In this document: in pieces, positions 1 to 12,550 of the stretch
How the letters are laid out: the number at the start of each line of letters is the position of its first letter
Numbering within the stretch: position 1 is the stretch's first letter
Assembly (NCBI RefSeq): GCF_001690685.1
Contig: NZ_LZGL01000015.1
Coordinates: forward strand, 1-64,000
From: Gilliamella sp. wkB112
GTDB taxonomy: Bacteria > Pseudomonadota > Gammaproteobacteria > Enterobacterales > Orbaceae
Length of the DNA stretch: 64,000 nucleotides
Direction: 5' to 3'
Program-made: the position numbers and the translations under genes
Notes under the pieces: generated by a model
The model's database searches: none
The model's input: the letters and a program-made list of their open reading frames with translations, nothing else
Told to the model about the DNA's origin: nothing

Positions 1-910
<910 letters not shown>

Positions 911-1030
911 AAAGTTTGATGCTCAATAACTGTCTCTGACATATTCAAATGAATCTTCAGTGTCACTTATCAAGACTTAATTTTTTAAGTCCGTAGACTT
1001 TTAATTTCTTCGTCTCGCAAGTGCCCACAC

Positions 1031-1062
1031 AGATTGTCTGTTTCTTAATTTTTAAAGAGCTG
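1031..1062 (-). promoter_or_regulatory. rRNA leader boxA-type antitermination region
   Basis: On the minus strand the leader reads AGCTCTTTAAAAAT, then a segment ending CAGACAATCTGTGTGGGCAC. This closely resembles the enterobacterial 16S leader, where boxA (GCTCTTTAAC) is followed by ACAATCTGTGTGGGCAC. BoxA in nascent rRNA recruits the Nus antitermination complex, which protects the long untranslated transcript from Rho. The match and its place about 140 bases before the mature 16S 5' end support the call. Confidence 0.75.
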
Positions 1063-1130
1063 ACAGCCTATTTATTCTTAACCTTCCTCAACCTTTTCGC
1101 TGATTCAGTTTGCTGTCTCAAGGGCTGCGT

Positions 1131-1159
1131 ATACTACGCTACACCTTCTTATTCGTCAA
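1131..1159 (-). promoter_or_regulatory. rRNA operon promoter P2
   Basis: Minus-strand sigma70-type promoter: -35 TTGACG (1159-1154), a 17-base spacer, and -10 TAGTAT (1136-1131). It lies between the stronger P1 and the mature 16S end, as P2 does in enterobacterial rrn operons. Confidence 0.75.
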
Positions 1160-1239
1160 GATCTTTTTTCTAAAATTTCGATCCCGCTCACTAACTTGCC
1201 ACTGTCTGATTGCTCATCACTGCGTGTCAGTGGATGCGC

Positions 1240-1305
1240 ATTATAAGCACTTCTTTTTTTCCTGCAAGGGTTTATTACATTTTTTTTGCCGTTTGCACTT
1301 TTTTT
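1240..1305 (-). promoter_or_regulatory. rRNA operon promoter P1 with A/T-rich UP element
   Basis: Minus-strand promoter with -10 TATAAT (1245-1240) followed by the GC discriminator GCGC, a 16-base spacer and -35 TTGCAG (1267-1262). The 16-base spacing and the run TATAATGCGCATCCACTGAC copy the rrnB P1 pattern of E. coli almost exactly. Upstream A-tracts on the minus strand (about 1305-1271) fit an UP element. The GC-rich discriminator is the feature that makes rRNA P1 promoters sensitive to ppGpp and DksA. A dksA gene is present in this window at 37.2 kb. Confidence 0.85.
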
Positions 1306-1479
1306 CACCTGTTAAGGTTGTTATCGATATTAGCACCTCAATGACAAATAAGAAAATATTTACTTAAATTCAATAAGTTACTATTTTTCTATTTAATTAT
1401 CTTTTTAATCTTGAATAGCAATTGATATACTCGTATTATCAATCATACATTTGTTATTAAATGCAAAATAGAGAAAACA

Positions 1480-1899
1480 ATGAAAAGTTATGCAATATTA
1501 TTAAGCATATTTTGTTCATTTACTGTTTATGCTGACGAAATGATATTCCGTTGTCCGGAAGCTGTGTATATTGATTCTGTAGTATTAGAAAATAATCAGT
1601 CTCTACCATTTAATGTAGAAGTAAATGAATTTAACCGACCTAAAGCTCATCTTGTTGGGGTGAATCTATATAATAATAGTCAAACTATGAAAACTGCTAA
1701 AAATGATGGCAAAAATTATTTTTGGAAAGAACTAAATAGTTATCATCAAGGCTTAAATGAATGGATATATTTTGTATGTATATATGAAAATAACGTTCAA
1801 TTAACTAAAAAAGCTATTTATGTTTCTGAATGTAATGCTCATACTGTTTCATCTAATGATAAGAAATATTTAAAAAGTGCTGAATTTAAATGTGAATAG
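1480..1899 (+). CDS. small secreted cysteine-containing protein, unknown function
   Basis: A 139-residue protein I do not recognise. Residues 1-18 form a clear Sec signal peptide (basic start, hydrophobic LLSIFCSF core) ending at a likely Ala-Asp cleavage site (VYA/DE). The mature part is about 120 residues with four cysteines (in FRCPEA, YFVCIYE, SECNA and the C-terminal KCE), so periplasmic disulfides are plausible. It contains a KNYFWKE segment; the unrelated-looking gene at 18.6 kb has the comparable GKYYFWGF after a similar signal peptide, so the two may be distant paralogues. It stands alone between the rRNA promoters and a convergent acyltransferase gene only six bases away. The ribosome-binding site is weak (AGAGAA). 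No function assigned. Confidence 0.75.
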   Translation: MKSYAILLSIFCSFTVYADEMIFRCPEAVYIDSVVLENNQSLPFNVEVNEFNRPKAHLVGVNLYNNSQTMKTAKNDGKNYFWKELNSYHQGLNEWIYFVCIYENNVQLTKKAIYVSECNAHTVSSNDKKYLKSAEFKCE

Positions 1900-1905
1900 C
1901 TAGTA

Positions 1906-2985
1906 TTAACGATAACCCCCAATAAGAAATTTAGCATTATTTTTGAAAATGAATTTTATCAAATTCGCAATAATGATACTGATCAATAGTGTCAACACAA
2001 GGAAACTAATCGCGCCTATTGAAGCTAATTGCCCATTATCTGTTTCAATTATATATCCTATTGGAGAATTAAAGAGTTGTTGTTCTAATGCCAAAACAAT
2101 TATTTCATGAATAAAATAAATAGGAAAACTGATATTAGCCATATAAGAGAAAAAACAATAAATTTTTCCTTCATCTTCTTTATGATTTAAACTGTCTAAA
2201 AAATAAAGTGCCAATATAAATAAAATAATTTTTTGTAATGTATCTAAATAAAGATTTTCAATATCTAAATGGCTAACATAACGATAAGTAAAAGGTCCAA
2301 AAAAGCATAAACCAAAGAAGAAAATAAACAAAATTAGATTGTCTTTTACCGCTTTCATAATCAATTCATAATTTTGTCTTATCATCATTCCAGTCAAATA
2401 AACTGGTCCATAATGCAATAAGTTTAAAAAAGGTTGTGTATAATCGGGTTTGGTAAAAATCACTACCCAAAACATAGCAATCAAACCAGCAATAATTAAA
2501 CTCTTTTTAGACCAATAATAAAGTAACGGCCCCATTAAATAGACAATAATGATCATCGGCATAAACCATAAAGGTAACAATTGAGTACCCGTCAACATCA
2601 TTTTGGTTATAGTACTAACAATGCTAGGTTCTGTTGATGAATACCAAGGTAAATCCGATAAATATTGATAATGAAAAAAAAGAAAACAAAAAATAGATAC
2701 TGAAATATAAGGGCATATTACTGTTTTAAATTTAGATAAATAATATGTTTTGGTATTAAATTTATAAGTTAGGTGTTGAAATAAAAAACCAGCAATTAAT
2801 ACAAAAAAAGTTGTGAAATTAAAGGCAAATAAATTCAAAAAGGAAAATAAATAGCTACTCACAATTAAATTAGTATTTTTAAACACTCCTAGACAGTGAC
2901 TAAAAACAATCATAATAATCGCTACACCACGTAATACATGAATAGATTTAATTTTTTGCGCTTTTTGTGTTGCCATGTTTGACAT
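1906..2985 (-). CDS. acyltransferase family 3 (OafA-type) membrane protein
   Basis: Predicted 359-residue integral membrane protein of the acyltransferase-3 family, whose members O-acetylate or O-acylate sugars on lipopolysaccharide, capsule or other envelope glycans, or secondary metabolites. The N terminus carries the family pattern (SIHVLRGVAIIMIVFSH, with the conserved Arg and His) entering the first membrane helix, and about ten hydrophobic segments follow. It lacks the extra periplasmic SGNH domain of longer OafA proteins. It sits alone, convergent with the small secreted protein gene. The acceptor cannot be told from sequence. An in-frame ATG three codons downstream is a possible alternative start; no clear ribosome-binding site separates them. 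Confidence 0.85.
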   Translation of the reverse strand: MSNMATQKAQKIKSIHVLRGVAIIMIVFSHCLGVFKNTNLIVSSYLFSFLNLFAFNFTTFFVLIAGFLFQHLTYKFNTKTYYLSKFKTVICPYISVSIFCFLFFHYQYLSDLPWYSSTEPSIVSTITKMMLTGTQLLPLWFMPMIIIVYLMGPLLYYWSKKSLIIAGLIAMFWVVIFTKPDYTQPFLNLLHYGPVYLTGMMIRQNYELIMKAVKDNLILFIFFFGLCFFGPFTYRYVSHLDIENLYLDTLQKIILFILALYFLDSLNHKEDEGKIYCFFSYMANISFPIYFIHEIIVLALEQQLFNSPIGYIIETDNGQLASIGAISFLVLTLLISIIIANLIKFIFKNNAKFLIGGYR

Positions 2986-3108
2986 TGAGAAAACAATAAA
3001 TATAAATTGCCATACATTATCATATATTCATTCGTTTATGACTAGCATTTACAAAATAATATATGAGTATAAGTTATAAAATCTAAGCAATATAGGGAAA
3101 ATAAAAAT

Positions 3109-3357
3109 TTATTTAACTAATTTTTTGACTGCAAATGAACATAATGGAATAATCTCGCGATTTTCTTGTTGTAATGTTTTAACAACTAGCTCCAATAATT
3201 TATCCGCAATTCCTTGCCCCCGATAATTAGGATCAACATAAGTATGATCGATTGTTGCTTTTTTTTGCCCTATTCGAGTAAATGTCATTTCGCCTATTTC
3301 TTGATCATCATTACGAACATAAAATCGATTATTAGCTTCTAAGTAATGCAATGACAT
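3109..3357 (-). CDS. small GNAT-family N-acetyltransferase (YjdJ/NATD1-like)
   Basis: An 82-residue single-domain acetyltransferase-fold protein. The acetyl-CoA pyrophosphate-binding loop is visible as YRGQGIADKLLE (about residues 44-55), matching the R/Q-x-x-G-x-G/A motif, preceded by the strand DHTYVDPN. Its length fits the compact COG2388-type GNAT group (NATD1-like), which lacks the first strands of larger GNATs and whose substrates are mostly unknown. The minus-strand leader has a good purine-rich site (AGGGTGGAAA) before the ATG. It is flanked by gene-poor AT-rich DNA on the pfkA side. Confidence 0.85.
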   Translation of the reverse strand: MSLHYLEANNRFYVRNDDQEIGEMTFTRIGQKKATIDHTYVDPNYRGQGIADKLLELVVKTLQQENREIIPLCSFAVKKLVK

Positions 3358-3657
3358 AAAATTTCCACCCTAAAATTTATTTATTATGAAATCTAGCGCC
3401 ACCGTATTAGTGATAAGAATTTTCATATCCTTAAATAGTAAATAATTGTCAACTTATTAACAATAAATCACAAAAAAACCATTCTTCTATCATCATGATT
3501 TAATGTTAATTTTATAAAAAAGTTAATTAAATATTAGTTCTAAATACTAATAAGGTGAATATTTAAAAACGCAAGTAAAATCACTTAACGCATTAATTAT
3601 TCACCAATAATAAAACAAATTTATTTTTAGTGCCAAATTAATTGGCAAAATTGATAA
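3358..3657. other. gene-free AT-rich spacer with one hairpin
   Basis: About 300 bases between the GNAT gene and the 3' end of pfkA. No coding frame with support. The only structure seen is an inverted repeat just beyond the pfkA stop, TGCCAA-ATTAA-TTGGCA at 3631-3647, which could end the pfkA transcript but lacks a clean T-run on either strand. Confidence 0.5.
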
Positions 3658-4620
3658 TTAAAATAACCTTTTCGCTGTATTGAAAAGATCCACATCAAAT
3701 GGACGCTTCATGTTATTAAGTACTTCCAAGATATCATGGTGAACTAATTTACCATTTTGTACACCAACGCTCCTACCTGCATGACCTTCTAACAATAATT
3801 CAACAGCATAAGCTCCCATTCTTGAACCTAAAATGCGATCATAAGGAACCGGTGAACCACCTCGTTGAACATGACCTAATACGGTTGCGCGGGTTTCATG
3901 ATGAACTGCATTTTCAATATCTTTAGCAAGTTGATTTACATCACACATATGTTCTGTTACTGCAACAATCGCATGTTTTTTACCTTTAGCAAAACCAAGT
4001 TTGATTTCTTCAATCAAATCTTCTTTGGTAAAGGCGACCTCAGGAATAATCATGAACTCACACCCACCAGCAACAGCAGCATTTAAGGTTAAGTCACCAC
4101 AATCTCTTCCCATAATTTCAATAACAGAAATTCTCTGATGAGAAGAACAGGTATCGCGTAATTTATCAATTGCTTCCACAGCAGTACTAAGTGCAGTAAA
4201 GTAGCCAATTGTATAATCTGTACCACGAATATCATTATCAATAGTGCCTGGCAATCCAATACATGGAAAGCCTTCTTCGGTTAACCTCATTGCTCCCATG
4301 TAAGAACCATCTCCACCAATGACAACTAATGCATCAATTTGATGTTTTTTTAAGTTTTCAATACCTCTTTCTCGAACAGACTTATCTTTAAACTCTGGGA
4401 ATCTAGCTGACCCCAAAAAAGTCCCACCACGAGTGATAATATCTGAAACACTATAGCGATCTAGCTTAGTAATTCTATTCTCACAGAGTCCCAAATAACC
4501 ATCATAAATACCAAACACGTCCAAACCTTCCGTTAATGCAGTTCGCACAACTCCACGAATAGCTGCATTCATTCCCGGTGCATCACCACCACTGGTTAAA
4601 ATACCTATTTTTTTTATCAT
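3658..4620 (-). CDS. pfkA: ATP-dependent 6-phosphofructokinase
   Basis: Glycolytic enzyme that phosphorylates fructose 6-phosphate to fructose 1,6-bisphosphate with ATP. It is 320 residues, the length of E. coli PfkA. Seen: the N-terminal ATP-binding loop [13 protein letters not shown] (residues 7-19), GGDGS (102-106), the catalytic TIDND motif (126-130, with the base Asp128), MGRDCG, and the C-terminal effector/subunit region ending [13 protein letters not shown]. Single gene on the minus strand, upstream of nothing obvious. All catalytic motifs are intact, so it should be an active PFK-1 type enzyme. Confidence 0.97.
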   Translation of the reverse strand: MIKKIGILTSGGDAPGMNAAIRGVVRTALTEGLDVFGIYDGYLGLCENRITKLDRYSVSDIITRGGTFLGSARFPEFKDKSVRERGIENLKKHQIDALVVIGGDGSYMGAMRLTEEGFPCIGLPGTIDNDIRGTDYTIGYFTALSTAVEAIDKLRDTCSSHQRISVIEIMGRDCGDLTLNAAVAGGCEFMIIPEVAFTKEDLIEEIKLGFAKGKKHAIVAVTEHMCDVNQLAKDIENAVHHETRATVLGHVQRGGSPVPYDRILGSRMGAYAVELLLEGHAGRSVGVQNGKLVHHDILEVLNNMKRPFDVDLFNTAKRLF

Positions 4621-4694
4621 ATAAAATAACTCCAGATTATTAAATCTTAGTTATTATAGTTTCTTAAAAGGTAACTAACAATAGATGATAAAAG

Positions 4695-5609
4695 CTATTT
4701 TGGTTGATTTTTGATGTACATCATTTCAACGGGGACAACTGAAAGTGGATCTTGGTGGATAATAACTATCGCGGGTGAAAATTCTTTAGAAATCAATTTC
4801 TCAATACTATCAGCAATAGCATGAGCTTTAATTAAAGGCATATTGTCATCAAGTTCAATATGTAATTGAATAAATTTTACTGGGCCCGCCTGTCTGGTTT
4901 TTAAATCATGGAATCCATGTACTTCGGGAAATGAAGCTACAATATCTGCTACTTTCATGTTATCGCCATCAGGCAAGGCTCTATCAAGCAAATCTTGAAT
5001 TGCATTATAAGCAATTTTATAAGCATTATAAAAAATAAATAAAGCAATAAAAAATGCAAAAGCAGCATCAGCAAAAGTAATACCATACCAACTTAAACCT
5101 AATGCAAATATAACGGCTATATTCATAAACATATCCGATGAGTAGTGTAGCATATCTGCCTGAATCGCTTTACTCTTAGTTAACGTTATAACATATTTTT
5201 GATATATAACTAGAATACAGGTGATCACCGTAGAAATTGCCGATATGATAATCCCTAATAGCGGTAATTCAATATCACTAGGGTGAATTATAGACTTTAT
5301 ACTCGACAACAGTAAAATAGAAGCAGAACCAATAATAAAAGTACTTTGCGCTAATGCTGCCAACGATTCAGCCTTGCCATGACCAAAAGTATGATCATCA
5401 TCAGCCGGTTTAAGAGCATAACGCACTAAAAAGAAATTAAGACCCGAAGCCAATAAATCGATACTAGAATCAAGCAGTGAAGCAAACAAACTCATCGAAC
5501 CGGTTAACCAACAAGTGATAAGTTTAATAATAATTAAAAAAATAGAGACTAAAACAGCACATAATGTCGCTCTTTTAACCGACTTTTCGTACAAATAGGA
5601 ATTTCGCAT
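4695..5609 (-). CDS. fieF: cation diffusion facilitator (FieF/YiiP-type divalent metal efflux pump)
   Basis: Inner-membrane proton-coupled exporter for Zn2+/Fe2+ and related divalent cations, 304 residues (E. coli FieF is 300). The transport-site residues characteristic of FieF are present: Asp47 and Asp51 (LLDSSIDLL) in membrane helix 2 and His155 and Asp159 (HYSSDMFMN) in helix 5. The motif HTFGHGKAESLAAL follows helix 2, and the cytoplasmic C-terminal domain shows the ferredoxin-like IQLHIELD segment. E. coli has fieF just upstream of pfkA; here too it lies 74 bases upstream of pfkA on the same strand, so this neighbourhood is conserved. Confidence 0.93.
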   Translation of the reverse strand: MRNSYLYEKSVKRATLCAVLVSIFLIIIKLITCWLTGSMSLFASLLDSSIDLLASGLNFFLVRYALKPADDDHTFGHGKAESLAALAQSTFIIGSASILLLSSIKSIIHPSDIELPLLGIIISAISTVITCILVIYQKYVITLTKSKAIQADMLHYSSDMFMNIAVIFALGLSWYGITFADAAFAFFIALFIFYNAYKIAYNAIQDLLDRALPDGDNMKVADIVASFPEVHGFHDLKTRQAGPVKFIQLHIELDDNMPLIKAHAIADSIEKLISKEFSPAIVIIHQDPLSVVPVEMMYIKNQPK

Positions 5610-5616
5610 TTGGTAC

Positions 5617-6192
5617 CTATTGATAACAGTCTATACCTGTTGGCAGAATTAATTGTTGAGCTACTTCGGCTGCCTTTGCTCGACCTAATAAAACTTCTAT
5701 AATTTTTAAAGCAAAGTCCATTGAAGTTGCTGGACCTTGACTAGTAATAATCTTATTTTTTTCATCAAAATAAACTCGATCATCTTTCCACAACTTAATT
5801 GTACCTTTAGTTGAAGGATAACCTGTCATATAAGCTTGAGGGAATAAATTATGATATTGCAAAACCATTGCCGGTGAAGCACAAATTGCCGCGACGATAT
5901 TACCTTTCTGATGAGTTTGTTTTAATTTATCAATTAATGCAGAACATTCTCGAAAATTTTCGGCGCCTTTTACTCCACCAGGTAAAATAACGACATCATA
6001 GTCAATATTTTTAACTTGCGACAAAGTTTTTTGAGCTAAAATAGTCACACCACGTGAGCATTCAATCTCACGGCAATCTGAAATACTAGCAATGGTGACT
6101 TTAACTCCAGCTCGCGTTAATAAATCCATAGCTGTAACCGCTTCAGTTTCTTCACAACCATTTGATAAAAATACCAATGCATGTTTTGTCAT
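5617..6192 (-). CDS. yajL: DJ-1/PfpI-family protein, YajL-like chaperone or deglycase
   Basis: A 191-residue single-domain DJ-1 superfamily protein. The reactive cysteine sits in the nucleophile elbow AAICASPA (Cys104), and the partner glutamate is in the N-terminal NGCEETEA segment (Glu15), the same arrangement as E. coli YajL (Cys106). YajL-type proteins protect against oxidative and carbonyl stress; the exact activity (chaperone or protein deglycase) is debated. The gene ends 7 bases before the fieF start on the same strand, so the two are probably co-transcribed. YajL is the best match by length and motifs, but other DJ-1 subfamilies cannot be excluded without alignment. Confidence 0.85.
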   Translation of the reverse strand: MTKHALVFLSNGCEETEAVTAMDLLTRAGVKVTIASISDCREIECSRGVTILAQKTLSQVKNIDYDVVILPGGVKGAENFRECSALIDKLKQTHQKGNIVAAICASPAMVLQYHNLFPQAYMTGYPSTKGTIKLWKDDRVYFDEKNKIITSQGPATSMDFALKIIEVLLGRAKAAEVAQQLILPTGIDCYQ

Positions 6193-6248
6193 TATTACGC
6201 TCCCTTTTAGGCAAAAACTTTATACAAGTTTTTGATATTGAAATGAAA

Positions 6249-7989
<1,741 letters not shown>

Positions 7990-9048
7990 ATGGATTACGA
8001 TATTGCAATCATTGGTCTTGGCCCAGCAGGTAGCACATTAGCACGCCTACTTAACCCATCGTTTAAAGTTATTGCTTTAGATAAAAAACAACAAGAAGGT
8101 AATGAAGGCTTTCGTAAACCTTGTGGTGGATTATTAGCTAATGATGCACAAAAGGCATTCATTCGCCAACAAATCAACTTACCAATTGATATTTTAACCA
8201 ACCCACAAATTTTTAGTGTTAAAACCTTTGATCTCCAAACAAATTTAGTTCGTAATTATCAGCGTAGCTATGTAAACTTTGATCGGCAAAAATTTGATCT
8301 GTGGCTAAAATCACTAATACCGTCAAATGTGACTGTTTTCCATAATACCTTATGCAAAGAAGTTAGACGTATTATCGATGGTTATCAAATTACCTACGTT
8401 AGCAATGATAAAGTTGAACACAAGGTTACAGCTAAATATGTGGTGGGTGCTGATGGGGCCAATTCTATTGTAAGGAGAATGCGCTATCCTAATCATAGTA
8501 TTAGGCAATATGTTGCTATCCAACAATGGTTTAGCGAAAAACATCCAATTCCTTTTTATTCTTGTATTTTTGATAATAAATTAACCAACTGCTATGCTTG
8601 GAGTATATCTAAAGATGGTTATTTTATTTTCGGTGGTGCTTTCCCGAAAAAAAATGCTAATCAACATTTTGAATTATTAAAAGAAAAATTAACTAAACAT
8701 GGTTTTATTTTCGGTACCCCACTTAAAACTGAAAAATGCCTTGTGGTTTATCCAAACCGCTTGCGTGATTTTTATACTGGTAATGAAAATATATTCTTAA
8801 TTGGTGAAGCCGCCGGATTTATTAGTGCTAGTTCTTTAGAAGGAATAAGTTATGCACTTGATAGTGCAGAAATACTAAGTAAAATTTTAAATAGTGGTCA
8901 TCCAAAACCTAATAATTGTTATTATCAAAGGACTATTCCACTACGTTTAAAACTATATAGCAAAATAATCAAAGCAAAAATTATAACTACGCCATTATGG
9001 CGCAAGTTGATTATGCGAAGTAAATTTCAGCATATTAAAATCAATTAA
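7990..9048 (+). CDS. cbrA: CbrA-like FAD-dependent oxidoreductase (geranylgeranyl-reductase family)
   Basis: A 352-residue flavoprotein closely resembling E. coli CbrA (354 residues) along its whole length. Shared landmarks as I remember them are the FAD-binding [13 protein letters not shown] (residues 9-21), the [12 protein letters not shown] segment, NPQIFSVKT, the [10 protein letters not shown]-type motif, FYSCIFDN and [25 protein letters not shown]. The family (COG0644) includes geranylgeranyl and digeranylglycerophospholipid reductases; CbrA has been linked to colicin M tolerance and its substrate is not established. It sits 68 bases upstream of can on the same strand; no functional link is evident. 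Confidence 0.88.
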   Translation: MDYDIAIIGLGPAGSTLARLLNPSFKVIALDKKQQEGNEGFRKPCGGLLANDAQKAFIRQQINLPIDILTNPQIFSVKTFDLQTNLVRNYQRSYVNFDRQKFDLWLKSLIPSNVTVFHNTLCKEVRRIIDGYQITYVSNDKVEHKVTAKYVVGADGANSIVRRMRYPNHSIRQYVAIQQWFSEKHPIPFYSCIFDNKLTNCYAWSISKDGYFIFGGAFPKKNANQHFELLKEKLTKHGFIFGTPLKTEKCLVVYPNRLRDFYTGNENIFLIGEAAGFISASSLEGISYALDSAEILSKILNSGHPKPNNCYYQRTIPLRLKLYSKIIKAKIITTPLWRKLIMRSKFQHIKIN

Positions 9049-9116
9049 GCACCGAGGAATTAATATCAATAAATAGACCAAATCCAAATATTAATATATA
9101 CGAGGTAATAGCTATT

Positions 9117-9767
9117 ATGTTTGATGTAAAAGATTTGATTCGCTTTAATCACGAATGGTCAGAAAAAATACAACAAGAAGATCCTAATTTTTTCAAACAA
9201 TTAGCTGTTACACAAAACCCCAAATTTTTATGGATTGGTTGTTCAGATAGCCGTGTTCCAGCAGAAAAACTGATAAAACTTAAGCCAGGTGAGCTGTTCG
9301 TGCACCGCAATGTTGGTAATCAGGTTATTCATACCGATTTGAATTGTTTATCAGTGGTTCAATATGCTGTAGATGTTTTAAAAATTACTGATATTATTGT
9401 CTGTGGTCATTTAGATTGCGGAGGTATTCGTGCTGCAGTCGAAAATCCTGACTTAGGTCTAATCAATAATTGGTTACTGCATATTCGAGATTTATGGTTT
9501 CGCTATAGTTGGTTAATCGGAGAATTCCCTGCCCACACACGTATGGACATTTTATGTGAGTTAAATGTTATTGAACAAGTTTATAACTTAGGTCATTCAA
9601 CTATTATTCAGTCTGCGTGGCAACAAGGCCAAAAAGTAAATCTACATGGATGGGTTTATGGCATAAATAACGGTAAAATTACTGATCTACATATTAGCTC
9701 ATCAAGTAGTGAAAACCTTGAAATCAATTACCGTGAAGCAATTTCATATCTATTAAACCAACATTAA
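9117..9767 (+). CDS. can: beta-class carbonic anhydrase
   Basis: Zinc enzyme interconverting CO2 and bicarbonate, supplying bicarbonate for carboxylations (fatty acid, purine, arginine and pyrimidine synthesis). It is 216 residues (E. coli Can 220). Zinc ligands Cys42, Asp44, His98 and Cys101 occur in [10 protein letters not shown] and CGHLDCGG, and Arg46 of the Asp-Arg dyad is present, matching E. coli Can numbering. The non-catalytic bicarbonate-site region ([13 protein letters not shown]) is also conserved. It converges on nrdG, with 22 bases between the stops and no terminator hairpin visible. Confidence 0.96.
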   Translation: MFDVKDLIRFNHEWSEKIQQEDPNFFKQLAVTQNPKFLWIGCSDSRVPAEKLIKLKPGELFVHRNVGNQVIHTDLNCLSVVQYAVDVLKITDIIVCGHLDCGGIRAAVENPDLGLINNWLLHIRDLWFRYSWLIGEFPAHTRMDILCELNVIEQVYNLGHSTIIQSAWQQGQKVNLHGWVYGINNGKITDLHISSSSSENLEINYREAISYLLNQH

Positions 9768-9789
9768 CCGCTAACACCATATAATTAGA

Positions 9790-10254
9790 TTATTTAAAAC
9801 GGTAAATAACTTGATTACTACTACCTCGCCAAAGCAATTTGGGATCAGCCAGTTCCTGAACAAACTTGCCATCAATTAACACGTCAATATACGATACGAC
9901 TTCTTGTTGTTCCGGAGTTAATTCGTCAAGTTTATAGCCAGTCCAAAGCCAAATATCTTTATTATGGCATTCTGTTTTAACCCGTTTGACCAGTTCAAGA
10001 ATAGTTGGCACATTTTGTGGATGTAATGGATCACCGCCAGAGAGGGTTAATCCCTGACGTTTTATCTCAGTATCTTGCAGATCTTTAATAATTTGATCTT
10101 CTAGAGCCTGCGTAAATGGCGAACCAGAATTTAATCCCCATGTACTTTTGTTATAACAACCACGGCATTGATGTACACACCCGGCAACAAAAAGTACACA
10201 GCGAGTTCCTTCGCCATTAACAACATCAACAGGATAATAACGATGATAATTCAT
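9790..10254 (-). CDS. nrdG: anaerobic ribonucleotide reductase activating protein
   Basis: Radical-SAM activase that generates the glycyl radical on NrdD under anoxic conditions. It is 154 residues, the E. coli length. The 4Fe-4S-binding CxxxCxxC is Cys26, Cys30 and Cys33 (AGCVHQCRGCYN), followed by LSGGDPL for SAM binding. The start lies 13 bases after the nrdD stop, so both are read from one mRNA behind the NrdR-boxed promoter. Confidence 0.96.
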   Translation of the reverse strand: MNYHRYYPVDVVNGEGTRCVLFVAGCVHQCRGCYNKSTWGLNSGSPFTQALEDQIIKDLQDTEIKRQGLTLSGGDPLHPQNVPTILELVKRVKTECHNKDIWLWTGYKLDELTPEQQEVVSYIDVLIDGKFVQELADPKLLWRGSSNQVIYRFK

Positions 10255-10267
10255 AACTCATTTATTA

Positions 10268-12403
10268 TTAACCAATTTGACCATTATTTAAATGTTTAAC
10301 ACGGCGTTTAACTTCTTCTTGTTTACCTGCGTTAAATGGACGAGCATCAGGGCTACCTAAATAACCACACACTCGACGAGTGACTGAAACTTTAGATGAA
10401 TCATGATTACCACAACTTGGGCAAACGAAACCCTTACTGGTACATGAGAACTCACCGGCATAACCACATTCATAACACTCATCAATTGGAGTATTAGTAC
10501 CATAATAAGGAACTCGAGTATAACTGTAATCCCACACATCTTCTAACGCTTTAACATTATTAATCATGTTTGGATATTCGCCATAACAAATAAATCCACC
10601 ACTCGCGATAGCAGGGTACGGTTTTTCAAACTCAATTTTTTCGTATGGATTAACTTTTTTCTCAACATCTAAATGGAAACTGTTGGTATAGTAACCTTTA
10701 TCTGTCACTCCAGGAATTATGCCAAATTCAGCAGTATCTAAACGACAGAATCGGTCACATAAGTTTTCACTTGGCGTGCTATATAAACTAAATCCGTAGC
10801 CTGTTTCATCTTTCCACTGTTCAACAGCTTTATGTAAACGTTCAACGATAGCTACTCCTTTCTCACGTAAAGTATCACTATCAAATGGATGAGTTTTATT
10901 ACCATAAAGTGCATTTAACGTTTCATGAATACCTATATAACCTAAAGAAATTGATGCACGACCATTTTTAAATATTTCAGATACACTATCATCTTCTTTA
11001 AGTCGAACACCACACGCGCCTTCCATATACAAAATAGGGGCAACACGAGCTTTAACGCCATCTAAACGAGCTATACGAGTCATCAAGGCTTTTTTGCATA
11101 GTTCTAAACGTTTATCTAATAATTCCCAAAAATAGGTTTCATCACCGTGCGCTTCAATGGCAATACGTGGCAAGTTTAAGCTAATTACACCTAAATTATT
11201 ACGACCATCATGAATTTGCTTACCATCTTCTTCATATACTCCTAAAAAGCTGCGGCACCCCATTGGTGTTTTAAATGATCCAGTAACTTCTACGACTTTG
11301 TCATAATTTAAAATATCAGGATACATACGTTTACTTGCACACTCTAAAGCAAGTTGTTTAATGTCATAATTAGCATCTTCAGGTTTATGATTAATACCAT
11401 CTTTGATCGCAAATACCAATTTTGGGAACACCGCAGTTTTATGATTTTTACCAAGACCTTTAAGACGAATTTTTAAAATAGATTCTTGTATCAAACGTGA
11501 TTCCCAACTAGTACCCAATCCAAAACCAAAAGTAACGAATGGTGTTTGCCCATTAGCAGTATGTAATGTGTTGACTTCATATTCAAGCGATTGAAATGCA
11601 TCATAACACTCTTTCTGAGTACGGCTTTCTGCATAAGCTTCCGGATTAGCAATTTGCCATTCTTCAGCAACTTGTTTATGCTTTTGATAACTAATAGTTA
11701 CAAATTTTGCTAAAATTTCATCAATACGATTTATAGTAGTACCACCATAAATATGGCTAGCAACTTGAGCAATAATTTGTGCAGTTACAGCTGTGGCGGT
11801 AGCAATCGATTTTGGTGGTTCAATTTCAGCATTTCCCATTTTGAAACCATTTGTCAACATACCATCTAAATCAATTAACATGCAATTAAACATTGGGAAA
11901 AATGGTGCATAATCTAAATCATGATAATGAATCTCCCCACAATCATGAGCTCGCGAAATTTCTTTAGGTAAAATATATTGTTTAGCATAGTGTTTAGCAA
12001 CAATACCTGCGAGTAAATCACGCTGAGTTGGGATTACTTTACTGTCTTTATTGGCATTTTCATTAAGAATCGCAACATTACTTTGTTCAATTAATCCACG
12101 AATATCTTGGTTGAGTCGACTACGTTCTTCTCGAGCACGATCTCGATCATGTCGATATTCAATATATTTTCTTGCTAACTTCTTATAAGGACCTGACATT
12201 AATTGATTTTCAACAGCATTTTGGATCTCATTAATGTCTACACTCTCACGTTCAGACATTTGATTAGTGACTACGCGGGCAACCGCTGCACAATAATCAG
12301 AATCATTAACATTCGCGGCTACCGCCGCTTTAACTATGGCATCTCTGATTCGTGTCTCATTAAATGCAGTTTGACAACCATCACGTTTAATTACTACAGG
12401 CAT
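10268..12403 (-). CDS. nrdD: anaerobic (class III) ribonucleoside-triphosphate reductase
   Basis: Reduces ribonucleoside triphosphates to deoxy forms without oxygen, using a glycyl radical and formate as reductant. It is 711 residues (E. coli 712). An N-terminal ATP-cone (VIKRDGC through YIEYRHDRDRAREE) leads into the catalytic barrel. Near the C terminus are the four zinc-binding cysteines (CYECGYAG and CPSCG) and the radical site RVCGYLGSPDARPFNAG, with the radical glycine at about residue 680. Start choice: an in-frame GTG at 12409 overlaps the AAGGAG ribosome-binding site (12414-12409), so the ATG at 12403, five bases after it, is the likely start. Confidence 0.97.
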   Translation of the reverse strand: MPVVIKRDGCQTAFNETRIRDAIVKAAVAANVNDSDYCAAVARVVTNQMSERESVDINEIQNAVENQLMSGPYKKLARKYIEYRHDRDRAREERSRLNQDIRGLIEQSNVAILNENANKDSKVIPTQRDLLAGIVAKHYAKQYILPKEISRAHDCGEIHYHDLDYAPFFPMFNCMLIDLDGMLTNGFKMGNAEIEPPKSIATATAVTAQIIAQVASHIYGGTTINRIDEILAKFVTISYQKHKQVAEEWQIANPEAYAESRTQKECYDAFQSLEYEVNTLHTANGQTPFVTFGFGLGTSWESRLIQESILKIRLKGLGKNHKTAVFPKLVFAIKDGINHKPEDANYDIKQLALECASKRMYPDILNYDKVVEVTGSFKTPMGCRSFLGVYEEDGKQIHDGRNNLGVISLNLPRIAIEAHGDETYFWELLDKRLELCKKALMTRIARLDGVKARVAPILYMEGACGVRLKEDDSVSEIFKNGRASISLGYIGIHETLNALYGNKTHPFDSDTLREKGVAIVERLHKAVEQWKDETGYGFSLYSTPSENLCDRFCRLDTAEFGIIPGVTDKGYYTNSFHLDVEKKVNPYEKIEFEKPYPAIASGGFICYGEYPNMINNVKALEDVWDYSYTRVPYYGTNTPIDECYECGYAGEFSCTSKGFVCPSCGNHDSSKVSVTRRVCGYLGSPDARPFNAGKQEEVKRRVKHLNNGQIG

Positions 12404-12550
12404 AACCACTCCTTAACATTCATTCTTAATTACCTCATAACAGAGGTTTTTATAGCAAAATTAATATTCCTGTTATAATTTAAACAACTATTTTTATCAG
12501 AATATTATTCTCTTTTTTAATATAGACAGAGACTTTACATTACTTGAGGA

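Noticed and set aside
1110-1367. Plus-strand frame over the rRNA promoters
   Set aside because: It lies antisense to P1/P2 and the UP element, has a low-complexity composition and no homology that I recognise.
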